Below, in pieces: positions 9,347 to 18,584 of a DNA stretch of 64,000 nucleotides; within the stretch, counting starts at the first letter, position 1, and each line of letters opens with the position of its first letter. Origin of the DNA: Melioribacteraceae bacterium (lineage in GTDB: Bacteria > Bacteroidota > Ignavibacteria > Ignavibacteriales > Melioribacteraceae). The notes beneath the pieces were generated by a model. The model was not told the DNA's origin, did no database searches, and worked only from the letters and a program-made list of their open reading frames with translations. A program made the position numbers and the translations under genes. Where the stretch lies: NCBI GenBank assembly GCA_016927595.1, contig JAFGMI010000024.1:115838-179837 (forward strand), read 5' to 3'.

Positions 9347-10282
9347 TTGAAAAATAAATCTAAAATATTGTATGCGATTAAAATCATAACCGCTGCCGGT
9401 TTGATTATATTCCTGACTGTTTATGTCGATTACAAGGAAATAATAAGGCTGATTTCAACAGCCGATATTTTTATAATCTTGATGGTGCTGTTACTTACAA
9501 TTCTTAACCTGTTCCTTCAATTTCAGAAATGGCGTCTTGTTTGTAATCGTCAACTTGGTGTAAATAACAACATGAAAATTCTCAAGTCTCTGTTCGTGGG
9601 AATTGGCGCCGGTATATTCACGCCAATGAAATTTGGCGAATACATTTCCAGAGGAATATTATTTGAAGATAAGAGAATGGTGGATGTTGCATTTGCGACT
9701 TTTATTGATAAAGGCATTACACTGCTGATTGGTTTCATAATTGGATTAATACTGTTTAACATATTCATGATTGAAAAAGATTACGTTTCGACCGAAGAGA
9801 TCATCAACTTTTACTTAATAATATTTTTGGTTGCTGCATTGATAATTACTGTCACTATTATCATCCGGGGAAGATTAAAGGAATTAGTTAAATATGTTGT
9901 ACCCAAAGAACATAGATTAAGAATTAAAGAATATTTTTTTACGTTGAAAAGTATTGAGGGGAATTTTATACCGAAAATTATTGCAATTGCTCTTATTTTT
10001 CACTTAACATTCACTTCTCAATTTGCTCTTTTGATTTACTCGTTTACGGGTGTTTTCGACTTTCTGCTTTATTTCTATATAGCTAACCTGATTTTATTCG
10101 TAAAGATAGTGATCCCGCCAGTAGCCTTCGGTGAGATAGGTGTACGTGAGGGAGCAGCTGTGTATTTCACACAATCATTCGCCATTGCTCCGGCTATTGG
10201 TTTCAGCGCGTCACTAATAATTTTCTTTTTTAATTTTATACTTCCTTCATTCGCGGGACTGTATTTTCTGTCGAAAAGATGA
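9347..10282 (+). CDS. Flippase-like LPG-synthase transmembrane-region protein (UPF0104)
   Basis: The protein has 311 residues and about eight hydrophobic segments, beginning KIITAAGLIIFLTVYVDYKEI, then a polar FQKWRL loop as in the lysylphosphatidylglycerol-synthase TM domain family (UPF0104, PF03706). There is no C-terminal aminoacyltransferase domain. Stand-alone members often sit in glycolipid or polysaccharide loci. The start is TTG at 9347. It overlaps the next glycosyltransferase gene by four bases, so a shared role in lipid-linked glycan handling is likely, though inferred from context. Confidence 0.83.
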   Translation: MKNKSKILYAIKIITAAGLIIFLTVYVDYKEIIRLISTADIFIILMVLLLTILNLFLQFQKWRLVCNRQLGVNNNMKILKSLFVGIGAGIFTPMKFGEYISRGILFEDKRMVDVAFATFIDKGITLLIGFIIGLILFNIFMIEKDYVSTEEIINFYLIIFLVAALIITVTIIIRGRLKELVKYVVPKEHRLRIKEYFFTLKSIEGNFIPKIIAIALIFHLTFTSQFALLIYSFTGVFDFLLYFYIANLILFVKIVIPPVAFGEIGVREGAAVYFTQSFAIAPAIGFSASLIIFFFNFILPSFAGLYFLSKR

Positions 10283-11403
10283 TATTAACTTTAATTATAT
10301 TGCTGCCGGCTTTTTATTACTATGTTTTTATTAACACCATCCGAAAAGGTTTGTTAAAAATTACTGATTCGTGCAATTGTAACTTTATTCCGGTAAAAGT
10401 TTCAGTGATTGTTGTTTTCCGGAATGAGAGTGCAATAATCCGTAAGAATGTCCTTAGTCTTAATAATATTAATTATAGTGATAAGTACCTTGAAATAATT
10501 TATGTAAATGATGATTCAAGCGATGACACTGCTTCGATTATCGAAGAGAATATTAGAAGGAGTAATTGGCGGATTATTAATAATAATAATAATACAGAAG
10601 ACAGAGCTCATAAGAAGCGGGCAATAGAAAAGGCTGTTGATGAAGCTTCCGGCGAAATTATATTTTTAACCGATGCTGATTGCATAGTCCCGCCCGATTG
10701 GATCAAGGTTATGCTTACTTGTTTTAAGCCGGACGTTTCCATGGTCGCCGGACCGGTAACCTTTATTGAAGAAGAGACGTTGTTCCAAAAATTCCAAAAG
10801 CTTGAATTTGCGGGGCTTAATCTGGTGGCTGCGGGACTAACCGGTAATGGAAAACCGTCTATATGCTCATCAGCTAACCTGGCTTTCAGAAAGAATATTT
10901 TTATTCAACTCGGAGGATATGAAGATTACAAACTGTCTTCAGGCGATGATGAATTACTAATGCAGAGAATTAGTCGAGAAACTGATACGTCTATTTCATT
11001 CTGTTTTAATAAGTCCACACTCGTATTTACCAGAACTAATACAACACTAAGAGAATTTATTCAGCAAAGGCGAAGGTGGGCAAGCAAAGGTATTTTTTAC
11101 AGAGATAAATATTTTGTTGCTAAGTTAATTATAATTTATCTTTTCTACCTGTCCATTCCACTATCCTTTATTTTATCTTTTTTTAAAACTTTAGTATTCC
11201 TGCCGGTGTTGATTTTCCTGCTGGCGTTGAAGTTCATCTGTGAGTATAGAGTATTAAAACAAGGTCTGACATTTTATTATTCAAAAAGGATTTTCAACAT
11301 ATTTATAATTGCTCAATTCATTCAAATCCCTTACATAGTAATTCTGCCGGTGATGGGTTTATTCGGCAATTTCAAATGGAAAGATAGGACAATAAAAAGA
11401 TAA
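10279..11403 (+). CDS. Membrane glycosyltransferase, family 2
   Basis: This 374-residue protein has an N-terminal membrane segment, a GT-A domain and a cluster of C-terminal membrane segments (about residues 295-365). Motifs seen are VSVIVVFRNES, the nucleotide-binding IYVNDDSSDDT, the metal-binding TDADC and the processive-type QQRRRW. These fit a membrane-embedded GT2 extending a polysaccharide or glycolipid from a nucleotide sugar in the cytoplasm. It shares layout with the GT2 at 12026, with a deacetylase gene between them. The substrate is not predictable. Confidence 0.88.
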   Translation: MILTLIILLPAFYYYVFINTIRKGLLKITDSCNCNFIPVKVSVIVVFRNESAIIRKNVLSLNNINYSDKYLEIIYVNDDSSDDTASIIEENIRRSNWRIINNNNNTEDRAHKKRAIEKAVDEASGEIIFLTDADCIVPPDWIKVMLTCFKPDVSMVAGPVTFIEEETLFQKFQKLEFAGLNLVAAGLTGNGKPSICSSANLAFRKNIFIQLGGYEDYKLSSGDDELLMQRISRETDTSISFCFNKSTLVFTRTNTTLREFIQQRRRWASKGIFYRDKYFVAKLIIIYLFYLSIPLSFILSFFKTLVFLPVLIFLLALKFICEYRVLKQGLTFYYSKRIFNIFIIAQFIQIPYIVILPVMGLFGNFKWKDRTIKR

Positions 11404-12038
11404 TGAAATTTAAGTTCAGACCTCCGTTTATATTACGAACGGTATTTCCTGATACAATCTGGGAATCAAAAAACAACAAGATACTACTAACCTTTGACGA
11501 TGGACCCAATCCGGAGACTACACCTGTTATTCTGGAATCTCTCGGGAAAAATTCTATAAAAGCTTTGTTTTTTTGTGTCGGCGAGAACTTGAAAAAATTT
11601 CCGGAACTTGGGAAAATTATTTTATATCAGGGGCATACAATCGGCAATCATACTTATTCTCATACTAATTTACTGACAGTGGGCAAGCGAAAAGCTCATA
11701 ATGAAATATTGAAATTCAATAATATAATGGAAAACAATTATGGCATATTTCCCAGGTATTTCAGACCACCTTACGGTTTAATGAGACCGGGATTGCAGAA
11801 AGAGTTATTTAACTTTAATATGGTGAATATAATGTGGTCCCTTCTAACTTTTGATTACGAAAATGATATAAATATTGTTAAATTTGCCATCGAAAATTAT
11901 TTAACACGAAATTCTATCATTGTATTCCACGATAATGTTAAATGCGGAGAAATCATAACTGAATCGTTGAATCTTACATTTCGTTCCGTAAAAGAAAAAG
12001 GCTTTGAATTTGGAGAACCCTCTGAATGTTTGAATTGA
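11403..12038 (+). CDS. NodB-type polysaccharide deacetylase
   Basis: The NodB fold of carbohydrate esterase family 4 is clear: motif 1 LLTFDDGPNPETTP with the catalytic and metal-binding aspartates, motif 2 GNHTYSHTNL with the H-x3-H metal pair, motif 3 YFRPPYGLMRPG, and a late IIVFHD motif. It would remove N-acetyl groups from a glycan. No signal peptide is evident in the 211 residues, which suggests a cytoplasmic or lipid-linked substrate. It starts on the last base of the preceding gene's stop and overlaps the next GT2 by 13 bases, so it belongs to the same biosynthetic unit. Confidence 0.9.
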   Translation: MKFKFRPPFILRTVFPDTIWESKNNKILLTFDDGPNPETTPVILESLGKNSIKALFFCVGENLKKFPELGKIILYQGHTIGNHTYSHTNLLTVGKRKAHNEILKFNNIMENNYGIFPRYFRPPYGLMRPGLQKELFNFNMVNIMWSLLTFDYENDINIVKFAIENYLTRNSIIVFHDNVKCGEIITESLNLTFRSVKEKGFEFGEPSECLN

Positions 12039-13135
12039 TTTTCGGATTTGTTATTACTCTTTATTTTATACAGACTATAATTTTTTTAATAGGTGCTAAT
12101 AAAAAATATTCAAAACTGGATGATGATAAATTAAAGACAGTTACTGTTATCGTTGCCGCAAGAAATGAAGAAACCAACATTTTAGATTGCCTGAATTCCC
12201 TGGATAATCTCAAGTATCCCGATAATAAAATCGAAATTGTGATTGTTGATGACCATTCAACCGATAATACCTACAGGTTGGTCGAAGAATTTATTAAAGA
12301 CAAGCAAAAATTTAAACTTATACAGCCGGCAGGTACAATAGGGAAATTAAAGGGAAAGGCAAATGCTATAGCAAATGCTGTCAGTATGACACAGGGAGAA
12401 ATTATACTTACCACAGATGCAGATTGTATAGTTTCGTCAACATGGGCTAAAACCATTTCATCTTACTATGTAGATAATGTTGCTATGGTTTGCGGATATA
12501 CAGACCAGAATGAAGACAAATATTTCCATGCTATGCAGTCTGTGGATTTTATTTACCTTCTTGCAGTTGCCGGAGGAATGATGAACATCGGAAAACCTTT
12601 GAGCTGTATAGGGAATAATATGTCATATCGCCGCAGTGTTTACGAGGAAGTAGGTGGGTACGAAGCTATTCCGTTTTCGGTTACAGAAGATTTTAAATTG
12701 TTAATGACGATGCACAAATTAAAAAAATACAAAATAATTTATCCTCTCGATAAAGATGCTCTTGTTACCTCAAAAGCCTGTAATGATATAACTTCACTTT
12801 ATTCACAAAAGAAAAGATGGGGAGTGGGAGGACTTGACAGTGATGTTATTGGTTTCTCTGTAATGGCGACAGGTTTCCTAAGCCATATCGGGATTATAAC
12901 TGCTCCATTCTTCTTAACTGAGAACGTAGTTTACATGCTTCTATTTAAACTCTTTACAGATTATTTCTTTCTGAAATCAATCTACTCCAAATTGAAACTC
13001 AACTTAAAACTGATGCATTTTATAGTATTTGAAATTTATTTTATCCTGTACGTGATTGCACTGCCTATTATTCTTCTTCTCAACCGGAATGTTCAGTGGA
13101 AAGGAAGAATATATAGAAGGAGTGATGACGAATGA
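12026..13135 (+). CDS. Membrane glycosyltransferase, family 2 (second copy)
   Basis: An N-terminal membrane anchor is followed by a GT-A domain with VTVIVAARNEETNIL, IVDDHSTDNTY, TDADCIV and QKKRWGVGG, then two or three C-terminal membrane segments. The architecture parallels the GT2 at 10279, suggesting two sequential sugar additions by related enzymes. It overlaps the deacetylase gene by 13 bases and the following DUF1207-like gene by four. The donor and acceptor are unknown. Confidence 0.88.
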   Translation: MFELIFGFVITLYFIQTIIFLIGANKKYSKLDDDKLKTVTVIVAARNEETNILDCLNSLDNLKYPDNKIEIVIVDDHSTDNTYRLVEEFIKDKQKFKLIQPAGTIGKLKGKANAIANAVSMTQGEIILTTDADCIVSSTWAKTISSYYVDNVAMVCGYTDQNEDKYFHAMQSVDFIYLLAVAGGMMNIGKPLSCIGNNMSYRRSVYEEVGGYEAIPFSVTEDFKLLMTMHKLKKYKIIYPLDKDALVTSKACNDITSLYSQKKRWGVGGLDSDVIGFSVMATGFLSHIGIITAPFFLTENVVYMLLFKLFTDYFFLKSIYSKLKLNLKLMHFIVFEIYFILYVIALPIILLLNRNVQWKGRIYRRSDDE

Positions 13136-13971
13136 AATCATTCCGTAAAATTGGACTAATTATAATTCTTGTATCGGTATGCATAACAGTTCTGCCTCAG
13201 AGTAAAACCGGATTATTCCCGGGTGGATTAATGATACAGCCGTTAACGGCGAATTATCTTGAACCGAAACTCGGATTTCTTTTTAATCTGAGTGATGAGA
13301 ATTTAAGACTCGAAATAGGTAATTCTCTGGATATTTACAGAGCACATTTAAGCTATAAAGAATTCTATTCGATCGGGGCCGACTTATTTACTTATTCAAG
13401 ATTACGCAGTGAAAAAAAATTTAAGTTCCCTGTTGAAACAATTGACTATTTATTCGGTTTGAATTTCGGTTACCTAAACAGTAAAGATGAATATTCTTAT
13501 GGGGCAAGGTTGAGATTAAGTCACATAAGTGCTCATCTCGTGGATGGACTTTATAATAACGTCGAGGCATCATGGATGGAAAACAGAAATCCTTTTGTTT
13601 ACAGTAAAGAGTTAATTGAGTTTATCACTTTTATTTATTATAAGGGTCTTAGAATTTATGGCGGTATTACCTATAACTATCATATCGAACCGGGTTACCT
13701 CGGAAATGATAACTATCAGTTAGGATTTGATTATTTTTACGGAGAGTTATTATCTGAATATATAACACCTTTTATTGCATACGATTTACGGATTTCAAAT
13801 TTAATTGAATATACGACCAATCATTCGTTCAACGCCGGCGTAAAATTCGGGCGAAAGGACGGGCAGGGGTTCAGTATTTATTTTCATTACTATAATGGTA
13901 AAAGCATTCACGGCGAATTTTATGATGTCAATAAATCATATATGTCTTTAGGATTTAACCTGGATCTATAA
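13132..13971 (+). CDS. Predicted outer-membrane protein, DUF1207-like (paralogue 2)
   Basis: A signal peptide (about residues 1-23, ending near VLPQ) is followed by LFPGGLMIQPLTANYLEPKL, matching the opening of the protein at 8377. Further shared features are a LEIGNSLDIYR-type strand (paralogue 1: VDIGNNVDLIK), RLSHISAHLVDGLYNN, and a terminal hydrophobic strand ending in LGFNLDL. The gene overlaps the upstream GT2 by four bases (ATGA), so it is coupled to the glycan cluster. A role in export, anchoring or modification of the product is plausible from context but not shown. Confidence 0.72.
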   Translation: MKSFRKIGLIIILVSVCITVLPQSKTGLFPGGLMIQPLTANYLEPKLGFLFNLSDENLRLEIGNSLDIYRAHLSYKEFYSIGADLFTYSRLRSEKKFKFPVETIDYLFGLNFGYLNSKDEYSYGARLRLSHISAHLVDGLYNNVEASWMENRNPFVYSKELIEFITFIYYKGLRIYGGITYNYHIEPGYLGNDNYQLGFDYFYGELLSEYITPFIAYDLRISNLIEYTTNHSFNAGVKFGRKDGQGFSIYFHYYNGKSIHGEFYDVNKSYMSLGFNLDL

Positions 13972-13972
13972 A

Positions 13973-14992
13973 ATGAACGATAATTACGGTGAACCCACAT
14001 ATAGTTGGGACTTTAGCAAATTATTAAAACCGAAGAAAAGTAATCCGCTTATAAATATTGGATTATTTATTGTTACCTTTATCACTACCACAATTGCCGG
14101 AGCTGAATGGACTTCGGGTACAATGGGACCAATGCAACTTTCCACCTTGATTGAAAACGGACTACCATATGCAATAACAATTCTGCTTTTTTTATCATTC
14201 CATGAATTCGGGCATTACTTTGCAGCCAAATATCATGGTGTTGATACTACTCTTCCTTACTATATCCCTTTTCCTCCTATTCCGTTTTTTCTGAACTTCG
14301 GTACTATGGGTGCGGTTATTAAAACTAAAAGCAGCATCCCCAACAATAAAATAATGTTTGACATCGGTATTGCAGGACCTCTGGCAGGTTTTGTAATCTG
14401 TCTTTTGATACTAATCTACGGATTCATGAATGTTCCCGATGTAAATTATATCCTTTCGATACATCCTGACTATTTTCAACCGGAATACGGCGAAGGTGCA
14501 ATCTCTCTCGAATTCGGTGATTCAATCCTGTTTATTTTGCTGAGAAATTTATTTGTCGATCCGGGTCAGTTCTTTCCTCCCATGTCGGAAATTTACCATT
14601 ATCCGTATCTGTGTGTAGGGTGGTTCGGTCTTTTTGTAACTACAATGAATCTTATCCCGGTAGGTCAACTCGATGGCGGGCACATATTGTTCGGAATGTT
14701 CGGCGAGAAAAAACACGAAATTGTTGCCAGTATTTCCATGATCATTTTAATCTTCATGGGAGTGTTCGGCATTGTTGAATCTTTCTTTGAACTTGGAATA
14801 AATTTCGGCTGGTCAGGCTGGCTTTTCTGGAGTGTTATTCTTTTTTTTATTATAAAAGTCAAGCACCCTCCCGTTCCTGTGTTCGAACCGATTACCGGCA
14901 TGAGACGTGTTTTAGGATATATAAGCATGTTTATACTTATAATTTCTTTTTCGCCCACACCATTTGTACTAACACTGCCGCCGGGTATGTGA
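13973..14992 (+). CDS. Site-2-protease-family membrane metalloprotease (M50)
   Basis: This polytopic zinc protease has 339 residues. The zinc-binding HEFGH motif sits in a membrane segment (near residues 81-85), and the third ligand lies in NLIPVGQLDGGHI around residue 225. PYYIPFPPIPFFLNFGTMGA between them is typical of the bacterial/plant EGY-like branch of S2P. No PDZ domain is visible, which separates it from RseP. It starts one base after the stop of the glycan cluster, so it may be co-transcribed. Substrates could be anti-sigma factors or membrane proteins; none is identifiable here. Confidence 0.9.
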   Translation: MNDNYGEPTYSWDFSKLLKPKKSNPLINIGLFIVTFITTTIAGAEWTSGTMGPMQLSTLIENGLPYAITILLFLSFHEFGHYFAAKYHGVDTTLPYYIPFPPIPFFLNFGTMGAVIKTKSSIPNNKIMFDIGIAGPLAGFVICLLILIYGFMNVPDVNYILSIHPDYFQPEYGEGAISLEFGDSILFILLRNLFVDPGQFFPPMSEIYHYPYLCVGWFGLFVTTMNLIPVGQLDGGHILFGMFGEKKHEIVASISMIILIFMGVFGIVESFFELGINFGWSGWLFWSVILFFIIKVKHPPVPVFEPITGMRRVLGYISMFILIISFSPTPFVLTLPPGM

Positions 14993-15006
14993 GACTGATT
15001 TAAGAC

Positions 15007-15037
15007 TTGACAAACAATTACATGCTGCATAGATTTG
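15007..15037 (+). promoter_or_regulatory. Predicted Bacteroidota-type promoter upstream of the lipoprotein gene
   Basis: TTG at 15007-15009 is followed 20 bases later by TAGATTTG at 15030-15037. This matches the Bacteroidota -33/-7 pattern (TTG, about 19-20 bases, TAnnTTTG). It also reads as TTGACA-17-TAGATT in the standard sigma-70 scheme. It lies in the 184-base gap after the M50 protease and would drive the type IX cluster, leaving a leader of about 130 bases. Confidence 0.55.
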
Positions 15038-15176
15038 ATGTCAATAATTAAAGGAATATCGTATAGAGAGATTGCTACTATAAATTTAATATATCTGGAA
15101 GCGGAGCAATTTCTTTATGTTAAGTCTTATATATTTACCTGCCAGTTTATACCACTTTGATAAATCAGGATAAACA

Positions 15177-15977
15177 ATGAAAAAGTTAATTTACATAGTT
15201 TCGGTCATTGTCCTTTTGCTGGCAGCTTGCGACGATTTTTCTGACAAAGTGGTTGATCCTGCCACCAATTATATATCAATTGAAGAACTGGTCGTACCTG
15301 CCAAACTCGAATATTCTGACCAGAATCCCGAACTTGTTGTTAAGATTCGATTCGAGGACGACTCCGAAATAGATGAAGTCTGGTTTGATGTGGAAATTCT
15401 CAATGGTACTTTTATTAAAGGTAATAACATCCAGATGAAAGATAATGGTAGCAGCGCGTATGGGGATGAAAGTGCGGAGGATAATATATACAGCGGTAAA
15501 GTCACTATGTCTGATCAGGATCCGACAGGCGTTTATGTAGTTAGATTTTCGATTCGCACAATTGAGAATGTTGCTAAAGATGTCGGATTCGGAAATTTTC
15601 TTTTCGATAAAGGGAAACCGAATGTTGCGCCTGTGTTATCGGATCTTATTATGCCCGATTCTGTAACTATCGGGGAGGAATTCACCTTCACAGTTGAAGC
15701 ATCAGATTCCAACGGTTTGTCAGATATCGAACTGGTTTATTTTGATTTTTACAGACCGAATGGCGAGTTTCGCGGAAGAGTCCCTATGGACGATACCGGT
15801 AATGCCGACCTTGGCGACTCAGCTGCCGGGGATGGAATTTTTTCGTTCAGAAATTCATTCAATGATTCGGAAACAGATACTGTTATGATCGGTGCATACA
15901 GGTTCGAATTTGAAGCAAGAGATAGAGCGGGTCGGTTGAGCAATAAAATTACTCATAATATCGTAGTTCAAAAATGA
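15177..15977 (+). CDS. Lipoprotein with Ig-like/cadherin-like repeats
   Basis: A lipoprotein signal peptide (MKKLIYIVSVIVLLLAAC) places the lipidated cysteine at residue 18. Two similar segments of about 100 residues follow. Each ends in a calcium-site-like D-x-G-x-x-x-x-GD-x-x-x-x-D-G/N-I(Y/F)S pattern (DNGSSAYGDESAEDNIYS and DTGNADLGDSAAGDGIFS), as in choice-of-anchor or cadherin-like domains. It overlaps the T9SS substrate gene by four bases. It is probably an outer-membrane-associated partner of the secreted protein; its function is unknown. Confidence 0.75.
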   Translation: MKKLIYIVSVIVLLLAACDDFSDKVVDPATNYISIEELVVPAKLEYSDQNPELVVKIRFEDDSEIDEVWFDVEILNGTFIKGNNIQMKDNGSSAYGDESAEDNIYSGKVTMSDQDPTGVYVVRFSIRTIENVAKDVGFGNFLFDKGKPNVAPVLSDLIMPDSVTIGEEFTFTVEASDSNGLSDIELVYFDFYRPNGEFRGRVPMDDTGNADLGDSAAGDGIFSFRNSFNDSETDTVMIGAYRFEFEARDRAGRLSNKITHNIVVQK

Positions 15978-17566
15978 AAATGCGTGCTGAAATAAATTTA
16001 GTCAAAATTATATTAATGGTACTTTACCTGTTCTCAACGGTAAACATATCGGCTCAGCTGCTCCCCGAAAACTATAAACTGGATTCGATAAGTCTAGCAA
16101 AGTCACAAAGCAGTACACCGTTGAGCAACAGCATAAATGATTTACTGGTTGATGATAATGGTATTATCTGGCTGGCTACGTCACGGGGTCTTTCTCGTTC
16201 CACTGATAATGGCGCTAACTGGACTAATTATTACAACAATCAGGACTTTGACGACAACTCTGTTGTTACTCTCGGACAATACGAAGGAGTTATATGGACC
16301 GCTTCAGGTTACAGAGAAGATGGTATTGATTACGGTGCCGGATTGCGTTACTCAACCGACAGCGGAGAAACATGGGTGTTTATTGATCAACCCGAAGATG
16401 ATATTAACTCTACAACTATTTCTTACGGTAATAATGTTCTTGATCATGAGCCGGTTGCCACGAACGGACAGAATATAACCTGGGATATAGGCTTTACAAA
16501 GAATACAGTCTGGACTGCATCCTACGGCGGAGGAGTTCGTAAAAGCACGGATAACGGATCTACATGGGAAAAAGTGGTTCTGCCCCCCGATACACTCGAT
16601 AGTATAAAACCAACGGATCAGCTTTCTTTTCAACTCAAGCCACGTGCAGGCAGCGAGGGCTCGTATAACCATACTGCATTCTCTATAATCGGTATTGATG
16701 ATTCAACTTTGTATATCGGCACTGCCGGGGGTATAAATAAATCCACAGATAATGGTATAAGCTGGGTAAAATTCAGTCATACTAATCAATCAAATCCGAT
16801 AAGCGGAAATTTTATAACTGCTCTCGATTATGATAAAGCCACGGGAACCGTATGGGCATCAACATGGAAAGCTGAAGGCATTTCCGAATTCTGGGGAGTA
16901 AGTGCATCAGGCAACAGCGGTGAAAGCTGGAATGTTTATCTGCCCGGCGAAAGAGCACATAACTTTGGTTTCAAATATTTCGGTTCCGAGCCTGACTATG
17001 AAAATTCTCATATCTTTGTTGCAACAGATAACGGTATATTCCGTTCCGGGGATGAAGGAGTTTCATGGATTTCACCACCGGTAATTAAGGATACGCATAC
17101 AAATATTGTATTATCAACTTCGAGCTATAATGCGGTTGATTCAAAACAAATGACGGATAATACAACCGATATATGGATAGGATCGGAAGATGGTGTTGTT
17201 AAGCTCAATGAAAGTAGTGGTTTTTGGAATGGAGTTTGGACTGTATACCTTGCTTCATCACAGCAGGGGAGTATCGATGAAACATATGCTTTCCCAAATC
17301 CGTTTTCACCAAATTTTGAAGAGGTAAAAATAAAATACTCTTTCCATGAAAACCCGGCACAGGTTACAATAAGAATATTTGATTTTGGAATGAATCTTGT
17401 GAAAACTTTACTGCAAAATGCTTCGAGGGGCGGGTCTAATGAGCAGTTCGAATTCTGGGATGGACGCGATGAGAACGGGAATGTTGTGCCAAACGGAGTT
17501 TATTTTTATCGTTTGGATATTAACGATCAGGAACCGCTGTTTGGCAAAATTATGGTGTTAAAGTAG
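15974..17566 (+). CDS. Secreted beta-propeller-like protein with type IX sorting domain
   Basis: A signal peptide (ending near NISAQ) precedes repeated BNR/YCF48-type blades with the motif GxxRSTDNGxxW (for example LSRSTDNGANWTNY, VRKSTDNGSTWEKV and INKSTDNGISWVKF). The last ~95 residues form a FlgD-like immunoglobulin fold ending NGVYFYRLDINDQEPLFGKI, typical of type A C-terminal sorting domains used by the type IX secretion system. The two PorV/PorQ-like genes downstream support that route. It is likely cell-surface or released; its ligand is unknown. Confidence 0.85.
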   Translation: MKMRAEINLVKIILMVLYLFSTVNISAQLLPENYKLDSISLAKSQSSTPLSNSINDLLVDDNGIIWLATSRGLSRSTDNGANWTNYYNNQDFDDNSVVTLGQYEGVIWTASGYREDGIDYGAGLRYSTDSGETWVFIDQPEDDINSTTISYGNNVLDHEPVATNGQNITWDIGFTKNTVWTASYGGGVRKSTDNGSTWEKVVLPPDTLDSIKPTDQLSFQLKPRAGSEGSYNHTAFSIIGIDDSTLYIGTAGGINKSTDNGISWVKFSHTNQSNPISGNFITALDYDKATGTVWASTWKAEGISEFWGVSASGNSGESWNVYLPGERAHNFGFKYFGSEPDYENSHIFVATDNGIFRSGDEGVSWISPPVIKDTHTNIVLSTSSYNAVDSKQMTDNTTDIWIGSEDGVVKLNESSGFWNGVWTVYLASSQQGSIDETYAFPNPFSPNFEEVKIKYSFHENPAQVTIRIFDFGMNLVKTLLQNASRGGSNEQFEFWDGRDENGNVVPNGVYFYRLDINDQEPLFGKIMVLK

Positions 17567-17579
17567 GTCTGGGGTTTAC

Positions 17580-18578
17580 GTGAACAAATTTATTGCAATA
17601 GTATTTTTTATATCGGTTACTTTATTTGCTCAGGACCGGCATTCTTCTGTTGCGGGTAAAGCAGGTACATTCAGCCGTATGGGATTTGGTGCCAGGGGAA
17701 TGGGAATGTCGAATGCAATGACGGCTGTTGACTTTGGCAACTTATCGGCTTACTATAATCCTGCTTTGAGTGTATTTCAACAAAATAATTCTTTTCACAC
17801 ATCATATTCATTTCTGTCACTGGACCGATCATTAAATTTTCTTAATTTTACAAAAAGATTTGAACTCGGTAAGAAAAATCCCGACGGTACAAACAGAGCA
17901 ACGCCTAGGTCAGTTGCAGGTTTAAGTATAGGATTAATAAACGCATCGGTCGGTAATTTTGCCGAAAGAGATAATCAGGGAATCGAAACCGGCGAGCTTT
18001 CACCTTATGAGAACCAGTTCTTTATGGGGATAGGATTAAAAATATCTCAGAAACTCGCAATTGGTTTTAATGCCAAGTTTTATTATTCCAAATTGTATGA
18101 TGAAGTTACCAGCACCTCATTCGGCTTCGATATCGGTGCTGTTTATACAGTTTCAGATCAAGTTAAAGTAGCTGCAACTCTTACTGATTTGAACAGCAAA
18201 TATAAATGGGACACAACAAAACTGTACGGGCAGGAAGGCACAAATACTGAAGATAAATTTCCGGTAAGAAAAAAAATAGCGCTTGCCTACAGCATTGTTG
18301 AATATAAAATACTAGCTTCTCTTGAATTTGAGGGAATAGACGGTGAGACAAATTTTCTGAGATTTGGTGCCGAGTATAATATTTTTGAAAACCTCTTTAT
18401 CAGAGGTGGAATCGATAATATCAATATCAGTAATTTTGATTTTCCTGCAAAACCATCTCTGGGTTTTTCATATGTGCAGGGAATTGGAGCAGTTCAAGCT
18501 GGTTTAGATTATGCCTTTGTTATTGAACCATATTCACCTTACGACCAGCATATTATTGGATTAAATTTTATTTTTTAG
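17580..18578 (+). CDS. PorV/PorQ-family outer-membrane beta-barrel protein
   Basis: After a short signal peptide (VFFISVTLFAQ) the protein shows the family opening AGTFSRMGFGARGMGMSNAM followed by an NLSAYYNPAL block, then alternating strands and a C-terminal FVIEPYSPYDQHIIGLNFIF barrel end. PorV shuttles cargo in type IX secretion and PorQ homologues share its FadL-like fold. GTG start. It lies 13 bases after the T9SS substrate gene and 6 bases before a second family member. Whether it is a true PorV or only a family member cannot be decided here. Confidence 0.85.
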   Translation: MNKFIAIVFFISVTLFAQDRHSSVAGKAGTFSRMGFGARGMGMSNAMTAVDFGNLSAYYNPALSVFQQNNSFHTSYSFLSLDRSLNFLNFTKRFELGKKNPDGTNRATPRSVAGLSIGLINASVGNFAERDNQGIETGELSPYENQFFMGIGLKISQKLAIGFNAKFYYSKLYDEVTSTSFGFDIGAVYTVSDQVKVAATLTDLNSKYKWDTTKLYGQEGTNTEDKFPVRKKIALAYSIVEYKILASLEFEGIDGETNFLRFGAEYNIFENLFIRGGIDNINISNFDFPAKPSLGFSYVQGIGAVQAGLDYAFVIEPYSPYDQHIIGLNFIF

Positions 18579-18584
18579 TGTGTT

